From: Streptomyces avidinii
Lineage (GTDB): Bacteria > Actinomycetota > Actinomycetes > Streptomycetales > Streptomycetaceae
DNA: 64,000 nt
Assembly (NCBI RefSeq): GCF_014650695.1
Contig: NZ_BMVL01000008.1
Coordinates: 1 to 64,000, forward strand
Reading direction: 5' to 3'
Positions 51,512 through 59,594 of this stretch are shown here, piece by piece. The position numbers and the translations under genes are program-made. The stretch's first letter is position 1; each line of letters opens with the position of its first letter. The notes beneath the pieces were generated by a model. The model was not told the DNA's origin, made no database searches, and worked only from the letters and a program-made list of their open reading frames with translations.

Positions 51512-52897
51512 CTACTTGGCGGCCTTGGCCAGGAAGGCCAGCAGGTCCTGGCGGCTCACCACACCGGTGGGCTTGCCCTCGACCAGCACGATCGCCGCGT
51601 CCGCCTCGCCGAGCACCGCCATCAGCTCGGACACCGGCTCGCCGGAGCCGACCTGCGGCAGCGGGGAGCTCATGTGCTTCTCCAGCGGGTCGGTCAGCGA
51701 GGCCCGCTGGGCGAACAGCGCCGCCAGCAGCTCCTTCTCGACCACGGAGCCGATGACCTCGGCAGCCATCACGTCCGGGTGACCGGCGCCCGGCTTGACG
51801 ATCGGCATCTGCGAGACGCCGTACTCGCGCAGGACCTCGATGGCCTCGCCGACGGTCTCCTCGGGGTGCATGTGGACGAGGGACGGGATGCCGCCCTCCT
51901 TGTCGTTCAGCACGTCACCGATGCGCGCGGCGGGGCCGGCCTCCTCCAGGAAGCCGTGTCCCGCCATCCACTCGTCGCTGAAGATCTTGCTGAGGTAGCC
52001 GCGGCCGCTGTCCGGCAGCAGGACGACGACGACGTCGTCCGGGCCGAGGCCCTCGGCGGCCTTGAGCGCGGCGACGACGGCCATGCCGCAGGAGCCGCCG
52101 ACGAGCAGGCCCTCCTCCTTGGCGAGGCGGCGGGTCATCTGGAAGGAGTCCTTGTCGGACACCGCGATGATCTCGTCGGTGACGTCCGGGTCGTAGGCGG
52201 TCGGCCAGAAGTCCTCGCCGACGCCCTCGACCAGGTACGGGCGGCCGGAGCCGCCCGAGTAGACCGAGCCCTCGGGGTCGGCGCCGATGACCTTGACCTT
52301 CCCGCCGCTGACCTCCTTGAGGTAGTTGCCGGTGCCGGAGATCGTGCCGCCCGTGCCGACGCCCGCGACGAAGTGGGTGATCTTCCCGTCCGTCTGGTCC
52401 CACAGCTCGGGGCCGGTGGTCTCGTAGTGCGAACGGGGGTTGTTCGGGTTGCTGTACTGGTCGGGCTTCCAAGCGCCGGGCTCGCGCGCGAGGCGGTCGG
52501 ACACGTTGTAGTACGAGTCCGGGTGCTCGGGGTCGACGGCGGTCGGGCAGACCACGACCTCGGCGCCGTACGCGCGCATCACGTTGATCTTGTCCATGGA
52601 CACCTTGTCAGGGCAGACGAAGATGCACTTGTAGCCCTTCTGCTGGGCCACGATGGCGAGTCCTACACCCGTGTTGCCGCTGGTCGGCTCCACGATGGTG
52701 CCGCCGGGCTTGAGGGCTCCGCTCTGCTCGGCGGCCTCGATCATCCGTACGGCGATCCGGTCCTTCACGGATCCACCGGGATTGAAGTACTCGACCTTCG
52801 CAAGGACGGTGGCCTGCAGGCCTTCGGTCACACGGTTGAGCTTCACCAGCGGGGTGTTGCCGACGAGGCTGATCATCGAGTCGTGGAATTGCACCAT
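51512..52897 (-). CDS. Cystathionine beta-synthase
   Basis: The 461-residue product has a PLP fold-II domain at 1-310 with the lysine motif FNPGGSVKDRIAV, PTSGNTGVGLAIV, PNNPRSHYETTGPELW and GVGTGGTISGTGNYLKE. A pair of CBS domains follows (about 335-460; HMHPEETVGEAIEVLREYGVSQMPIV, SPLPQVGSGEPVSELMAVL). It joins serine and homocysteine to cystathionine, supplying cysteine. ATG 52897 has GGAG upstream; GTG 52894 is nearly as good. There is no N-terminal haem domain. Confidence 0.92.
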   Translation of the reverse strand: MVQFHDSMISLVGNTPLVKLNRVTEGLQATVLAKVEYFNPGGSVKDRIAVRMIEAAEQSGALKPGGTIVEPTSGNTGVGLAIVAQQKGYKCIFVCPDKVSMDKINVMRAYGAEVVVCPTAVDPEHPDSYYNVSDRLAREPGAWKPDQYSNPNNPRSHYETTGPELWDQTDGKITHFVAGVGTGGTISGTGNYLKEVSGGKVKVIGADPEGSVYSGGSGRPYLVEGVGEDFWPTAYDPDVTDEIIAVSDKDSFQMTRRLAKEEGLLVGGSCGMAVVAALKAAEGLGPDDVVVVLLPDSGRGYLSKIFSDEWMAGHGFLEEAGPAARIGDVLNDKEGGIPSLVHMHPEETVGEAIEVLREYGVSQMPIVKPGAGHPDVMAAEVIGSVVEKELLAALFAQRASLTDPLEKHMSSPLPQVGSGEPVSELMAVLGEADAAIVLVEGKPTGVVSRQDLLAFLAKAAK

Positions 52898-53022
52898 GTT
52901 CTCCAAGGAGGGGACTCCACGGGTTCTCCGGGAGGTCCGGCCAGAGTATGCCGAAAGGGATTGGCCGACCGTCCGTACGGGGCAGGTAGGGGTCAATGAG
53001 GACCGAGGAGGTGGCCTGAAGG

Positions 53023-54021
53023 ATGTCCAGGGCGAGAACAGCCCGCCGGATCGCGGCGGGGGCGGCGTACGGCGGAGGCGGACTCGGACTGGTCGGGGCC
53101 GCCGCGGTCGGGCTGGTGGTGGCCGAGATGCAGTTCGCCAGACGGGCGGTCGGATCCGGGCTGCCGGAGCCGCCGCGTGCCGACGGGCTGTACGGGAGCG
53201 AGTTCGGCGGGCCGGAGCAGAGCCCGGGCTCCCTGCATCTGGGCATGCTGGGTGATTCCACGGCCGCCGGGCTGGGCGTACGGCGGGCCCGGCAGACGCC
53301 GGCGGCCCTGCTGGCCTCCGGTCTGGCCGCGGTGGCGGAGCGGCCGGTGGAGCTGCGCAACGTGGCCCTGTCGGGGGCCATGTCGGACGATCTGGACCGG
53401 CAGGTGGGCCTGCTGCTCGGCGGCACCGCGCCGCCCCCGGACGTCTGCGTGATCATGATCGGTGCGAACGACGTGACCCGCCGGATGCCGCCGACGCAGT
53501 CGGTGCGGCTGCTGACCTCGGCCGTCCGCCGGCTGCGCATGGCCGGCTCCGAGGTCGTCGTGGGCACCTGCCCCGACCTGGGAACGATCGAGCCGGTGTA
53601 CCAGCCGCTGCGCTGGCTGGCCCGACGGGTCTCGCGCCAGCTGGCCGCCGCGCAGACCATAGGGGTGGTCGCGCTGGGCGCGCGTACGGTCTCCATGGGA
53701 GACCTGCTGGGCCCGGAGTTCGCCGCGAACCCCCGCGAGATGTTCGGCCCGGACTCCTACCACCCGTCGGCGGAGGGGTACGCGACCGCCGCCATGGCCG
53801 TGCTGCCGACCCTGTGCGCGGCGCTGGGCCTGTGGCCGGAGTCGGACCGGCTGGACGTGTCCCGGGACGAGGACATGCTGCCGGTGGCGAAGGCCGCGTC
53901 GGCCGCCGCGGGCCAGGCAGGAACGGAGGTCACGGCGGTCCGTGGCCCCTGGGTACTGCTCAAGCACCGCCGCAGGCGGCGGGTGCCGGCCACGGACCCG
54001 GCGCAGCCGACCGTCACCTGA
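53023..54021 (+). CDS. SGNH/GDSL hydrolase, membrane-anchored
   Basis: The 332-residue product starts with a basic stretch and hydrophobic segment (AGAAYGGGGLGLVGAAAVGLVVAEMQ). The SGNH hydrolase fold follows: block I LHLGMLGDSTAAGLG with the serine, block II VALSGAMSDDL, block III IMIGANDVT and block V GPDSYHPSAEGYA with the D/H pair. It is an esterase or lipase, probably acting at the outer membrane face. The last 60 residues are a basic extension. ATG 53023. The substrate is unknown. Confidence 0.9.
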   Translation: MSRARTARRIAAGAAYGGGGLGLVGAAAVGLVVAEMQFARRAVGSGLPEPPRADGLYGSEFGGPEQSPGSLHLGMLGDSTAAGLGVRRARQTPAALLASGLAAVAERPVELRNVALSGAMSDDLDRQVGLLLGGTAPPPDVCVIMIGANDVTRRMPPTQSVRLLTSAVRRLRMAGSEVVVGTCPDLGTIEPVYQPLRWLARRVSRQLAAAQTIGVVALGARTVSMGDLLGPEFAANPREMFGPDSYHPSAEGYATAAMAVLPTLCAALGLWPESDRLDVSRDEDMLPVAKAASAAAGQAGTEVTAVRGPWVLLKHRRRRRVPATDPAQPTVT

Positions 54022-54152
54022 GACCGGCACCGGGGGGGGCCGTGGGCCGAGTGCGGCCCGTGTCACACGCCCCGGCCGGTGACCTGGACCGTACGGGGCG
54101 GTAACTTCGCATGCGGTCCCGCTCAGAGCCGCAACACACCCTTGGAGTCCCG

Positions 54153-55373
54153 ATGCCCGAAGCCGTCATCGTTTCCACCGCCCGCTCCCCGATCGGGCGC
54201 GCCTTCAAGGGGTCCCTCAAGGACGTGCGGCCGGACGACCTGACCGCGACGATCATCCAGGCCGCCCTGGCCAAGGTCCCCGGGCTGGACCCGCGCGAGA
54301 TCGACGACCTGATGCTGGGCTGCGGCCTGCCCGGCGGCGAGCAGGGCAACAACCTGGCCCGCATCGTGGCCGTGCAGATGGGCATGGACTTCCTGCCCGG
54401 CACCACCATCACCCGCTACTGCTCCTCCTCGCTGCAGACCTCCCGGATGGCCCTGCACGCCATCAAGGCGGGCGAGGGCGACGTCTTCATCTCCGCCGGC
54501 GTCGAGATGGTGTCGCGGTTCGCCAAGGGCAACTCGGACTCCTGGCCCGACACCCACAACCCGCTCTTCGCCGAGGCCGAGGCCCGTACGGCGGCCGTCG
54601 CCGCGTCGACCGGCTCCGACTGGCACGACCCGCGCGAGGACGGCCTGGTCCCGGACGCGTACATCGCGATGGGCCAGACCGCCGAGAACCTGGCCCGCAT
54701 CAAGGGCGTGACCCGTCAGGACATGGACGAGTTCGGCGTCCGCTCGCAGAACCTCGCGGAAGAGGCCATCAAGAACGGCTTCTGGGCCCGCGAGATCACC
54801 CCGGTCACCACCCCGGACGGCACGGTCGTCTCCACGGACGACGGCCCGCGCGCCGGCGTGACCCTGGAGGGCGTGCAGGGCCTCAAGCCCGTCTTCCGCC
54901 CCGACGGCCTGGTCACGGCCGCCAACTGCTGCCCGCTGAACGACGGCGCCGCTGCGCTGGTCATCATGAGCGACACCAAGGCCCGCGAGCTGGGCCTGAC
55001 CCCGCTGGCCCGGATCGTCTCCACCGGTGTCACCGGCCTCTCCCCCGAGATCATGGGCCTGGGCCCGGTCGAGGCGTCGAAGCAGGCCCTGAAGCGGGCC
55101 GGGCTGACCGTCGGCGACATCGACCTCTTCGAGATCAACGAGGCCTTCGCGGCCCAGGTCATCCCGTCGTACCGGGACCTGGAGATCCCGCTGGAGAAGC
55201 TGAACGTCAACGGTGGCGCCATCGCCGTCGGCCACCCCTTCGGGATGACGGGTGCGCGCATCACCGGCACTCTGATCAACAGCCTGCAGTTCCACGACAA
55301 GCAGTTCGGTCTCGAGACCATGTGTGTCGGCGGCGGCCAGGGCATGGCCATGGTGATCGAGCGCCTGAGCTAA
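54153..55373 (+). CDS. Acetyl-CoA acetyltransferase (thiolase)
   Basis: The 406-residue product has the thiolase nucleophile in TRYCSSSLQTSRMALHAI, NEAFAAQVIPSYRDLEIPLEKLNVNGGAIAVGHPFGMTGAR with the histidine, and the second cysteine in ETMCVGGGQGMAMV. The family makes or splits 3-ketoacyl-CoA; an actinobacterial FadA-type beta-oxidation role is likely. ATG 54153 has TTGGAG upstream. A 34-base perfect palindrome follows the stop. Confidence 0.93.
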   Translation: MPEAVIVSTARSPIGRAFKGSLKDVRPDDLTATIIQAALAKVPGLDPREIDDLMLGCGLPGGEQGNNLARIVAVQMGMDFLPGTTITRYCSSSLQTSRMALHAIKAGEGDVFISAGVEMVSRFAKGNSDSWPDTHNPLFAEAEARTAAVAASTGSDWHDPREDGLVPDAYIAMGQTAENLARIKGVTRQDMDEFGVRSQNLAEEAIKNGFWAREITPVTTPDGTVVSTDDGPRAGVTLEGVQGLKPVFRPDGLVTAANCCPLNDGAAALVIMSDTKARELGLTPLARIVSTGVTGLSPEIMGLGPVEASKQALKRAGLTVGDIDLFEINEAFAAQVIPSYRDLEIPLEKLNVNGGAIAVGHPFGMTGARITGTLINSLQFHDKQFGLETMCVGGGQGMAMVIERLS

Positions 55374-55395
55374 TTGGATCAAGAGTGTGCCCAGG

Positions 55396-55429
55396 CGCCG
55401 CAAGGGATCCGGCCGGATCCCTTGCGGCG
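55396..55429. terminator. 34-bp perfect palindrome after the thiolase gene
   Basis: CGCCGCAAGGGATCCGG (55396-55412) is directly followed by its exact complement (55413-55429). It lies 23 bases after the stop codon. As RNA it gives a 15-16 base-pair stem with a tiny loop. Confidence 0.88.
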
Positions 55430-55477
55430 TACCGGCACCGGATCCAACCCCCTCGCGGCCGACCTGTGACCAAATTT

Positions 55478-55506
55478 CCCCCAGGATGTGACCTATCTCC
55501 TGGGGG
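55478..55506. promoter_or_regulatory. CCCCCAGGA/TCCTGGGGG inverted repeat
   Basis: Nine-base perfect arms (55478-55486 and 55498-55506) flank TGTGACCTATC, about 150 bases before the 55659 gene. A GTGACC copy also lies just before (55466-55471). It could be an operator or a second terminator. Confidence 0.4.
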
Positions 55507-55658
55507 ATCGGTGTTTATGCAGGTCACGGCCGGTACAGATGCTGCCTGTGTGACGAAAGCCCTGTCCATTTCGTGACGTAATGCACTGCACGCCATTCCC
55601 AGGTCGGGACACTCTGATGTAGGAAGTCGGGGGATCGAATCACTTCAGGAGTTAGTCA

Positions 55659-56483
55659 GTGAGCGCCATGTCTCTTGCCCTGTTGCTGACCACGGCCGCT
55701 GCCACGGCCGTGGGCGCTGCTGCGCTGCACGCCGTCCACGGTCTGCGCAAGCAGGTCACCGCCCTGCGAACCGAGCTGGTGGTGCCGGCCCACGCCCGCG
55801 GTACGACCGTCCCGCACGCCCGCAGCGCCGTGGAGTCCCCCGCCGCGGAGATACGAGCCGCCGTGGCCGAAGCCCTCGCCGAGGAGCGGGAGCGCGAGCT
55901 CGCGGAGGCGCGGGCCTTCTGGGCCGCGCAGGAGGCCCGCGACGCCGCCGACGCCCCCTCGCTGCTGGGCGGTCTGCCCGGCCTCGGCGAGGACAGCCCG
56001 GTCTTCCTGCCCCGGCAGGCCGACCTGGTGGGACTGGAGCCCGTCGTCGGCGAGGACATCCTCGACGAGCTTCCCGGGTACCCCGAGGATTCGGCCGAGC
56101 TGGCCGCCGCACGCCGGCGCCACCCCTCGCACCCCGACTTCGTCCCCGTCCAGGCCTCGCACCCCGGCGCCGACCACGAGCGCACCGTGAACCGCCTGGA
56201 GGAGCTCGCGGAGGCCCGTACGGCCCTCGCGGACGTCCGCCCGGGTCCGCTGGGCACGCTCGACGTGTACGTCTTCACCGACGGCACCACGCTCTGCATG
56301 ACCCCCGGCCACCGGGAGACGGCGGAGCGCCTCGCCGAGGCCCTGCGCTCGGGCACCGCGCCGGTCCTGCTGGGCGGCTCGGGCATTTCCGGGGCCTACG
56401 CGCTGACCTTCTCCTGCGGCGACGCCGAGGACCCCGACAGCAACGTCTACATCCTCGCGGACCGCGTCATCGCATCCCTCTGA
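55659..56483 (+). CDS. Conserved hypothetical protein with N-terminal membrane anchor
   Basis: The 274-residue product has one hydrophobic segment at residues 4-24 (MSLALLLTTAAATAVGAAALHAV). A charged helical stretch with coiled-coil character follows (AAEIRAAVAEALAEERERELAEARAFWAAQEA), then a C-terminal domain of about 90 residues (TLDVYVFTDGTTLCMTPGHRETAERLAEALRSG...YALTFSCGDAEDPDSNVYILADRVIASL). I do not recognise a family of known function. GTG 55659 has CAGGAG upstream. Its end overlaps the convergent gene by 17 bases. Confidence 0.75.
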   Translation: MSAMSLALLLTTAAATAVGAAALHAVHGLRKQVTALRTELVVPAHARGTTVPHARSAVESPAAEIRAAVAEALAEERERELAEARAFWAAQEARDAADAPSLLGGLPGLGEDSPVFLPRQADLVGLEPVVGEDILDELPGYPEDSAELAAARRRHPSHPDFVPVQASHPGADHERTVNRLEELAEARTALADVRPGPLGTLDVYVFTDGTTLCMTPGHRETAERLAEALRSGTAPVLLGGSGISGAYALTFSCGDAEDPDSNVYILADRVIASL

Positions 56484-56829
56484 TCTCCGCCTGCTCCACC
56501 AGCCGCACGGCCTCGTCCAGCATCTCGGACGGGGCCTTCGCGCTGTCCGGGGTCGCTGCCGGGGCCGGGGCGGCGGCCGCGGCGCGCAGCGCCTCGGCGA
56601 GGTCCAGCCCGGTCACCGCCACCTGGTCGCCGACCACGAAGATGCCGGCGTCCGGCACTTCCTTCGGCGCCTGCCCGGGGGTCTCGATCCGCTGGGCCCG
56701 TACGGAGAGTTCGCGGGCCAGCTCCAGCGCCGCGGCGGCGGCGCCCTGCTGGAGGCGGCTCTGCGGCGCGGCCCGCAGCCGGTCGGCAAAACGTTCCAGG
56801 GCGGCGGTCAGGGGCGAGGTATCAAGCAC
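56467..56829 (-). CDS. Small conserved hypothetical protein
   Basis: The 120-residue product (from GTG 56829) begins VLDTSPLTAALERFADRLRAAPQSRLQQGAAAAALELARELSVRAQ, is mostly helical and has PDAGIFVVGDQVAVTGLDLAEAL in the middle. No membrane segment, motif or family is recognised. The start is chosen from the helical N-terminus. It overlaps the convergent gene's end by 17 bases. Confidence 0.68.
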   Translation of the reverse strand: MLDTSPLTAALERFADRLRAAPQSRLQQGAAAAALELARELSVRAQRIETPGQAPKEVPDAGIFVVGDQVAVTGLDLAEALRAAAAAPAPAATPDSAKAPSEMLDEAVRLVEQAEIRGMR

Positions 56830-56930
56830 GCGGCCGACCCTACGCGCCGCCCGGGCACCATTGCCAACGGGCGAACTCTCCGGCACGGTGGCGTGAAGAG
56901 AGCAGCACGGCGATACCTCCGGAGGCGCCC

Positions 56931-57161
56931 ATGTCCGTAGAGTTCTCCGAGCAGACCCACCGCAACATGATCGACAGAATCCCCCAGACCACCGGTCGTG
57001 AACTCTCCGACTGGCTCCGCACCGTGGACGACGGCCCCTCACTCGTCCGGTTCGAGGAGAAGGTCAGCTGGCTCCGCGGCGCGCACGAACTGTCGTACGG
57101 CCAGGCCAAGGCGATCATCCACGAGTACGACCTGCGCAGAGCCGCACGCAGGTTCGGCTGA
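56931..57161 (+). CDS. DUF4287 domain protein
   Basis: The 76-residue product begins MSVEFSEQTHRNMIDRIPQTTGRELSDWLRTVDDGPSLVRFEEKVSWLRGAHELSYGQAKAIIHEYDLRRAARRFG. The TGR-(E/D)-L-x-x-W and GHELSYGQAKAI-type stretches define DUF4287, a small helical family of unknown function. ATG 56931 has GGAGG ten bases upstream. Confidence 0.88.
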   Translation: MSVEFSEQTHRNMIDRIPQTTGRELSDWLRTVDDGPSLVRFEEKVSWLRGAHELSYGQAKAIIHEYDLRRAARRFG

Positions 57162-57207
57162 CCACTCTCCCCCGATCCCCCGACCCCGTCCCCGGACCCC
57201 GGGATGC

Positions 57208-57246
57208 GGGAAGGCCCCGCGAGCGGTGCGCTCGCGGGGCCTTCCC
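57208..57246. terminator. 18-bp perfect hairpin with GTG loop
   Basis: Arms 57208-57225 and 57229-57246 are perfect complements over three bases. It separates the DUF4287 gene and the convergent Bax inhibitor-1 family gene. Confidence 0.92.
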
Positions 57247-57282
57247 CATGCCGTGCGCGGGCCGGTCGGCCCGCAGGTCCTG

Positions 57283-58131
57283 CTAGTCGTCGCCCGAGAG
57301 GATCGAGAAGATGCGCAGCATCTCCACGTAGATCCAGACCAGGGTCATGGTGAGGGCGAAGGCTCCCAGCCAGGCCTCCTCGCGGGGGGCACCGTAGGCG
57401 ATGCCGTCCTCGACCTGCTTGAAGTCGAGGGCGAGGAAGCAGGCGCCGAGGATGACGCCGATGGCGCCGAACAGCAGGCCGAGGCCGCCGCTGCGGAAGC
57501 CGAGGCCGTCACCGCCGCCGAAGACCGCGAACAGCGTGTTCACGAGCATCAGCAGGATGAAGCCGAGCGTGGCGGCCATCACGAAGCCGTAGAAGCGGCG
57601 GGTCACGCGGATCCAGCGCATCTTGTACGCGAAGAGCACGGCGGCGAAGACGCACATCGTGCCCATCACGGCCTGCATGACCACGCCGGGGCCGAGGTAG
57701 GTGCTGACCGCGGCGCTGATGACGCCGAGGAACACACCCTCGAAGGCCGCGTAGGCCAGGATCAGGCCCGGGACGGGCTTGCTCTTGAACGACTGGATGA
57801 TCGCGAAGACGAACGCGACGAGGCCGGCGCCGATACCGATGGCGTACGACTTGCCCAGGTTGGCCGGGTCGACCGGCAGCAGCGCCCAGGAGAGGGCCGC
57901 CGTCACGATGAGCGTGCCGAGCGTCATGGCCGTACGGCTCACGACGTCGTCCATGGTCATCACATTGGCGCGGGCGGGGGCCTGCGGCATGCCCGTGGCC
58001 GGGTCGGTCGCGTACGGGTTCGTCGCGTACGGGTTGGTCCCGGCCTGCTGCGGCTGCGCGTCAAACCCCGCATAGCCACCGTTGTCGCGGCTGAACCCCC
58101 GTCGCGAGAAGACCGGGTTACTGCTCCTCAT
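57283..58131 (-). CDS. Bax inhibitor-1/YccA family membrane protein
   Basis: The 282-residue product has a soluble N-terminal 55 residues with a NPYATNPYATDP repeat, then seven hydrophobic segments from about 68 to 275. The end is GAPREEAWLGAFALTMTLVWIYVEMLRIFSILSGDD. The acidic pair near ALDFKQVEDGI and the conserved W-x-Y-x-E...RI end are typical of the family, which includes calcium-leak channels. ATG 58131 has AGGAGTGAG upstream. Function in Streptomyces is unknown. bldA lies just upstream on the same strand. Confidence 0.9.
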   Translation of the reverse strand: MRSSNPVFSRRGFSRDNGGYAGFDAQPQQAGTNPYATNPYATDPATGMPQAPARANVMTMDDVVSRTAMTLGTLIVTAALSWALLPVDPANLGKSYAIGIGAGLVAFVFAIIQSFKSKPVPGLILAYAAFEGVFLGVISAAVSTYLGPGVVMQAVMGTMCVFAAVLFAYKMRWIRVTRRFYGFVMAATLGFILLMLVNTLFAVFGGGDGLGFRSGGLGLLFGAIGVILGACFLALDFKQVEDGIAYGAPREEAWLGAFALTMTLVWIYVEMLRIFSILSGDD

Positions 58132-58277
58132 CTCACTCCTCCGTGGCCACCGAGCGCGGCCTTGCAACAAGAGTAATGCGCTCGCAAAGAAAGCACCCTA
58201 CTGCTGGAGGAGGATCTTAGGAGAAGGCAGGGCGAAGCGCAGGAGATAAATGAGGGGACTCCGCGAGAGCTGCGGAG

Positions 58278-58359
58278 TGCCCGGAGCCGGACTTGAACCG
58301 GCACGGCCCGAAGGCCAGCGAGGTTTAAGCTCGCCGTGTCTGCATTCCACCATCCGGGC
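58278..58359 (-). tRNA. bldA: tRNA-Leu (anticodon UAA), bldA
   Basis: Read on the minus strand, the 82 bases fold as a class II tRNA. The acceptor GCCCGGA (from 58359) pairs with TCCGGGC, with A as discriminator. The anticodon stem GCGAG/CTCGC encloses loop CTTAAAC, so the anticodon is TAA and the codon read is UUA. A long variable arm (TGGCCTTCGGGCC) and T-arm GCCGGTTCAAGTCCGGC complete it. CCA is not encoded. In Streptomyces the single UUA-reading tRNA is bldA, needed for aerial growth and antibiotic production. Confidence 0.95.
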
Positions 58360-58402
58360 AAGGCGTGGCGGCCCCCGTAAAAAAGCCTTGAACGCTGAGC
58401 CG

Positions 58403-58408
58403 AGCCTA
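58403..58408 (-). promoter_or_regulatory. Possible minus-10 of bldA
   Basis: Read toward bldA, TAGGCT is close to the Streptomyces TAGRRT minus-10. It would start transcription about 35-40 bases before the mature tRNA end. No good minus-35 is seen, so the call is weak. Confidence 0.3.
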
Positions 58409-58699
58409 TCCGGAACGATCGGCCCGCCGACCGGCCGCCTATCCGATGTTGTCTGATTTTATTGGCGCTTGAGGGACCGTCAGGCCCGAGAATGCGCGGT
58501 GGGCCCCTTCTGGGCGTCGATCACCGCCTGTACGGGAATGACGGGATTTCGATGGCCCGCGCCACCCCCACGCCACCCTCCACGCCACCCCGGGCCACCG
58601 CCCGCCGAGCAGGCCCTCTGTCATACCAGAGGAGGAGAAGCACCCGCTCGCCGTCAGACTCCAGTGGGCCGGGGAACAGGCACGGCGGCTGATCCGCAA

Positions 58700-58711
58700 C
58701 GGGCATGCCCG
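58700..58711. promoter_or_regulatory. 12-bp palindrome upstream of the ABC operon
   Basis: CGGGCATGCCCG is a perfect palindrome 47 bases before the ABC ATPase start. It could be an operator. Confidence 0.3.
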
Positions 58712-58758
58712 CAGCGAGGATGGAAGCGTCCCCGCACAGCAGACCGAGGAGCCGTCCC

Positions 58759-59532
58759 GTGACCACCATGAACTACGCCCCGCACACCGCCCAGGCCGTG
58801 GCGGCCCGCGCCACCGGCCTCTCCAAGGTGTACGGCCAGGGCGAGACCCAGGTGGTCGCGCTCAACAACGTCACCGTGGACTTCGCCCAGGGCCAGTTCA
58901 CCGCGATCATGGGCCCCTCGGGCTCCGGCAAGTCCACCCTGATGCACTGCGTCGCCGGCCTCGACACCTTCTCGGCGGGTTCCGTCCGCATCGGTGACAC
59001 CGAGCTGGGCAGCCTCAAGGACAAGCAGCTCACCCAGCTCCGCCGGGACAAGATCGGCTTCATCTTCCAGGCCTTCAACCTGCTGCCGACCCTGACGGCC
59101 CTGGAGAACATCACGCTCCCCATGGACATCGCCGGCCGCAAGCCCGACAAGCAGTGGCTGGACGCCGTGATCGACATGGTCGGCCTCTCGGGCCGCCTCT
59201 CCCACCGCCCCACCCAGCTCTCCGGCGGCCAGCAGCAGCGCGTGGCCGTGGCCCGCGCCCTGGCCTCCCGGCCCGAGATCATCTTCGGTGACGAGCCCAC
59301 CGGAAACCTCGACTCCCGCTCCGGCGCCGAGGTCCTCGGCTTCCTGCGCAACTCGGTGCGCGAGCTCGGCCAGACCGTGGTGATGGTCACCCACGACCCG
59401 GTCGCCGCCTCCTACGCGGACCGCGTCATCTTCCTCGCGGACGGCGAGATCGTCCACGAGATGCTCGACCCCACCGCCGACAGCGTGCTCGACCGTATGA
59501 AGGCCTTCGACGCCAAGGGCCGTACGAGCTGA
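58759..59532 (+). CDS. ABC transporter ATP-binding protein (MacB/LolD type)
   Basis: The 257-residue product has Walker A GPSGSGKSTL, the Q loop FIFQAFNLLPTLTALEN, the signature LSGGQQQRVAVARAL, Walker B IIFGDEPTGNLDS and the switch histidine VMVTHDP. The LLPTLTALEN and GNLDS forms are typical of ATPases paired with FtsX-like permeases. GTG 58759 has GAGGAG upstream. The permease gene follows on the same strand after 62 bases. Confidence 0.93.
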   Translation: MTTMNYAPHTAQAVAARATGLSKVYGQGETQVVALNNVTVDFAQGQFTAIMGPSGSGKSTLMHCVAGLDTFSAGSVRIGDTELGSLKDKQLTQLRRDKIGFIFQAFNLLPTLTALENITLPMDIAGRKPDKQWLDAVIDMVGLSGRLSHRPTQLSGGQQQRVAVARALASRPEIIFGDEPTGNLDSRSGAEVLGFLRNSVRELGQTVVMVTHDPVAASYADRVIFLADGEIVHEMLDPTADSVLDRMKAFDAKGRTS

Positions 59533-59594
59533 TCCGGGCCGCCTCCGCAGCCCGCAGCCCTCCTCCAGACTTCCAGCCCCAGGACTCGAAACCC

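Larger units (their letters stand above)
58360..58758. other. Divergent gap between bldA and the ABC transporter
   Basis: About 400 bases without a protein gene. They hold a possible bldA promoter (58403-58408, with GCCTATCCG repeated at 58404-58412 and 58437-58445), CCACGCCACC-type low-complexity sequence near 58560-58608, and a CGGGCATGCCCG palindrome at 58700-58711 ahead of the ABC gene. Confidence 0.5.
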
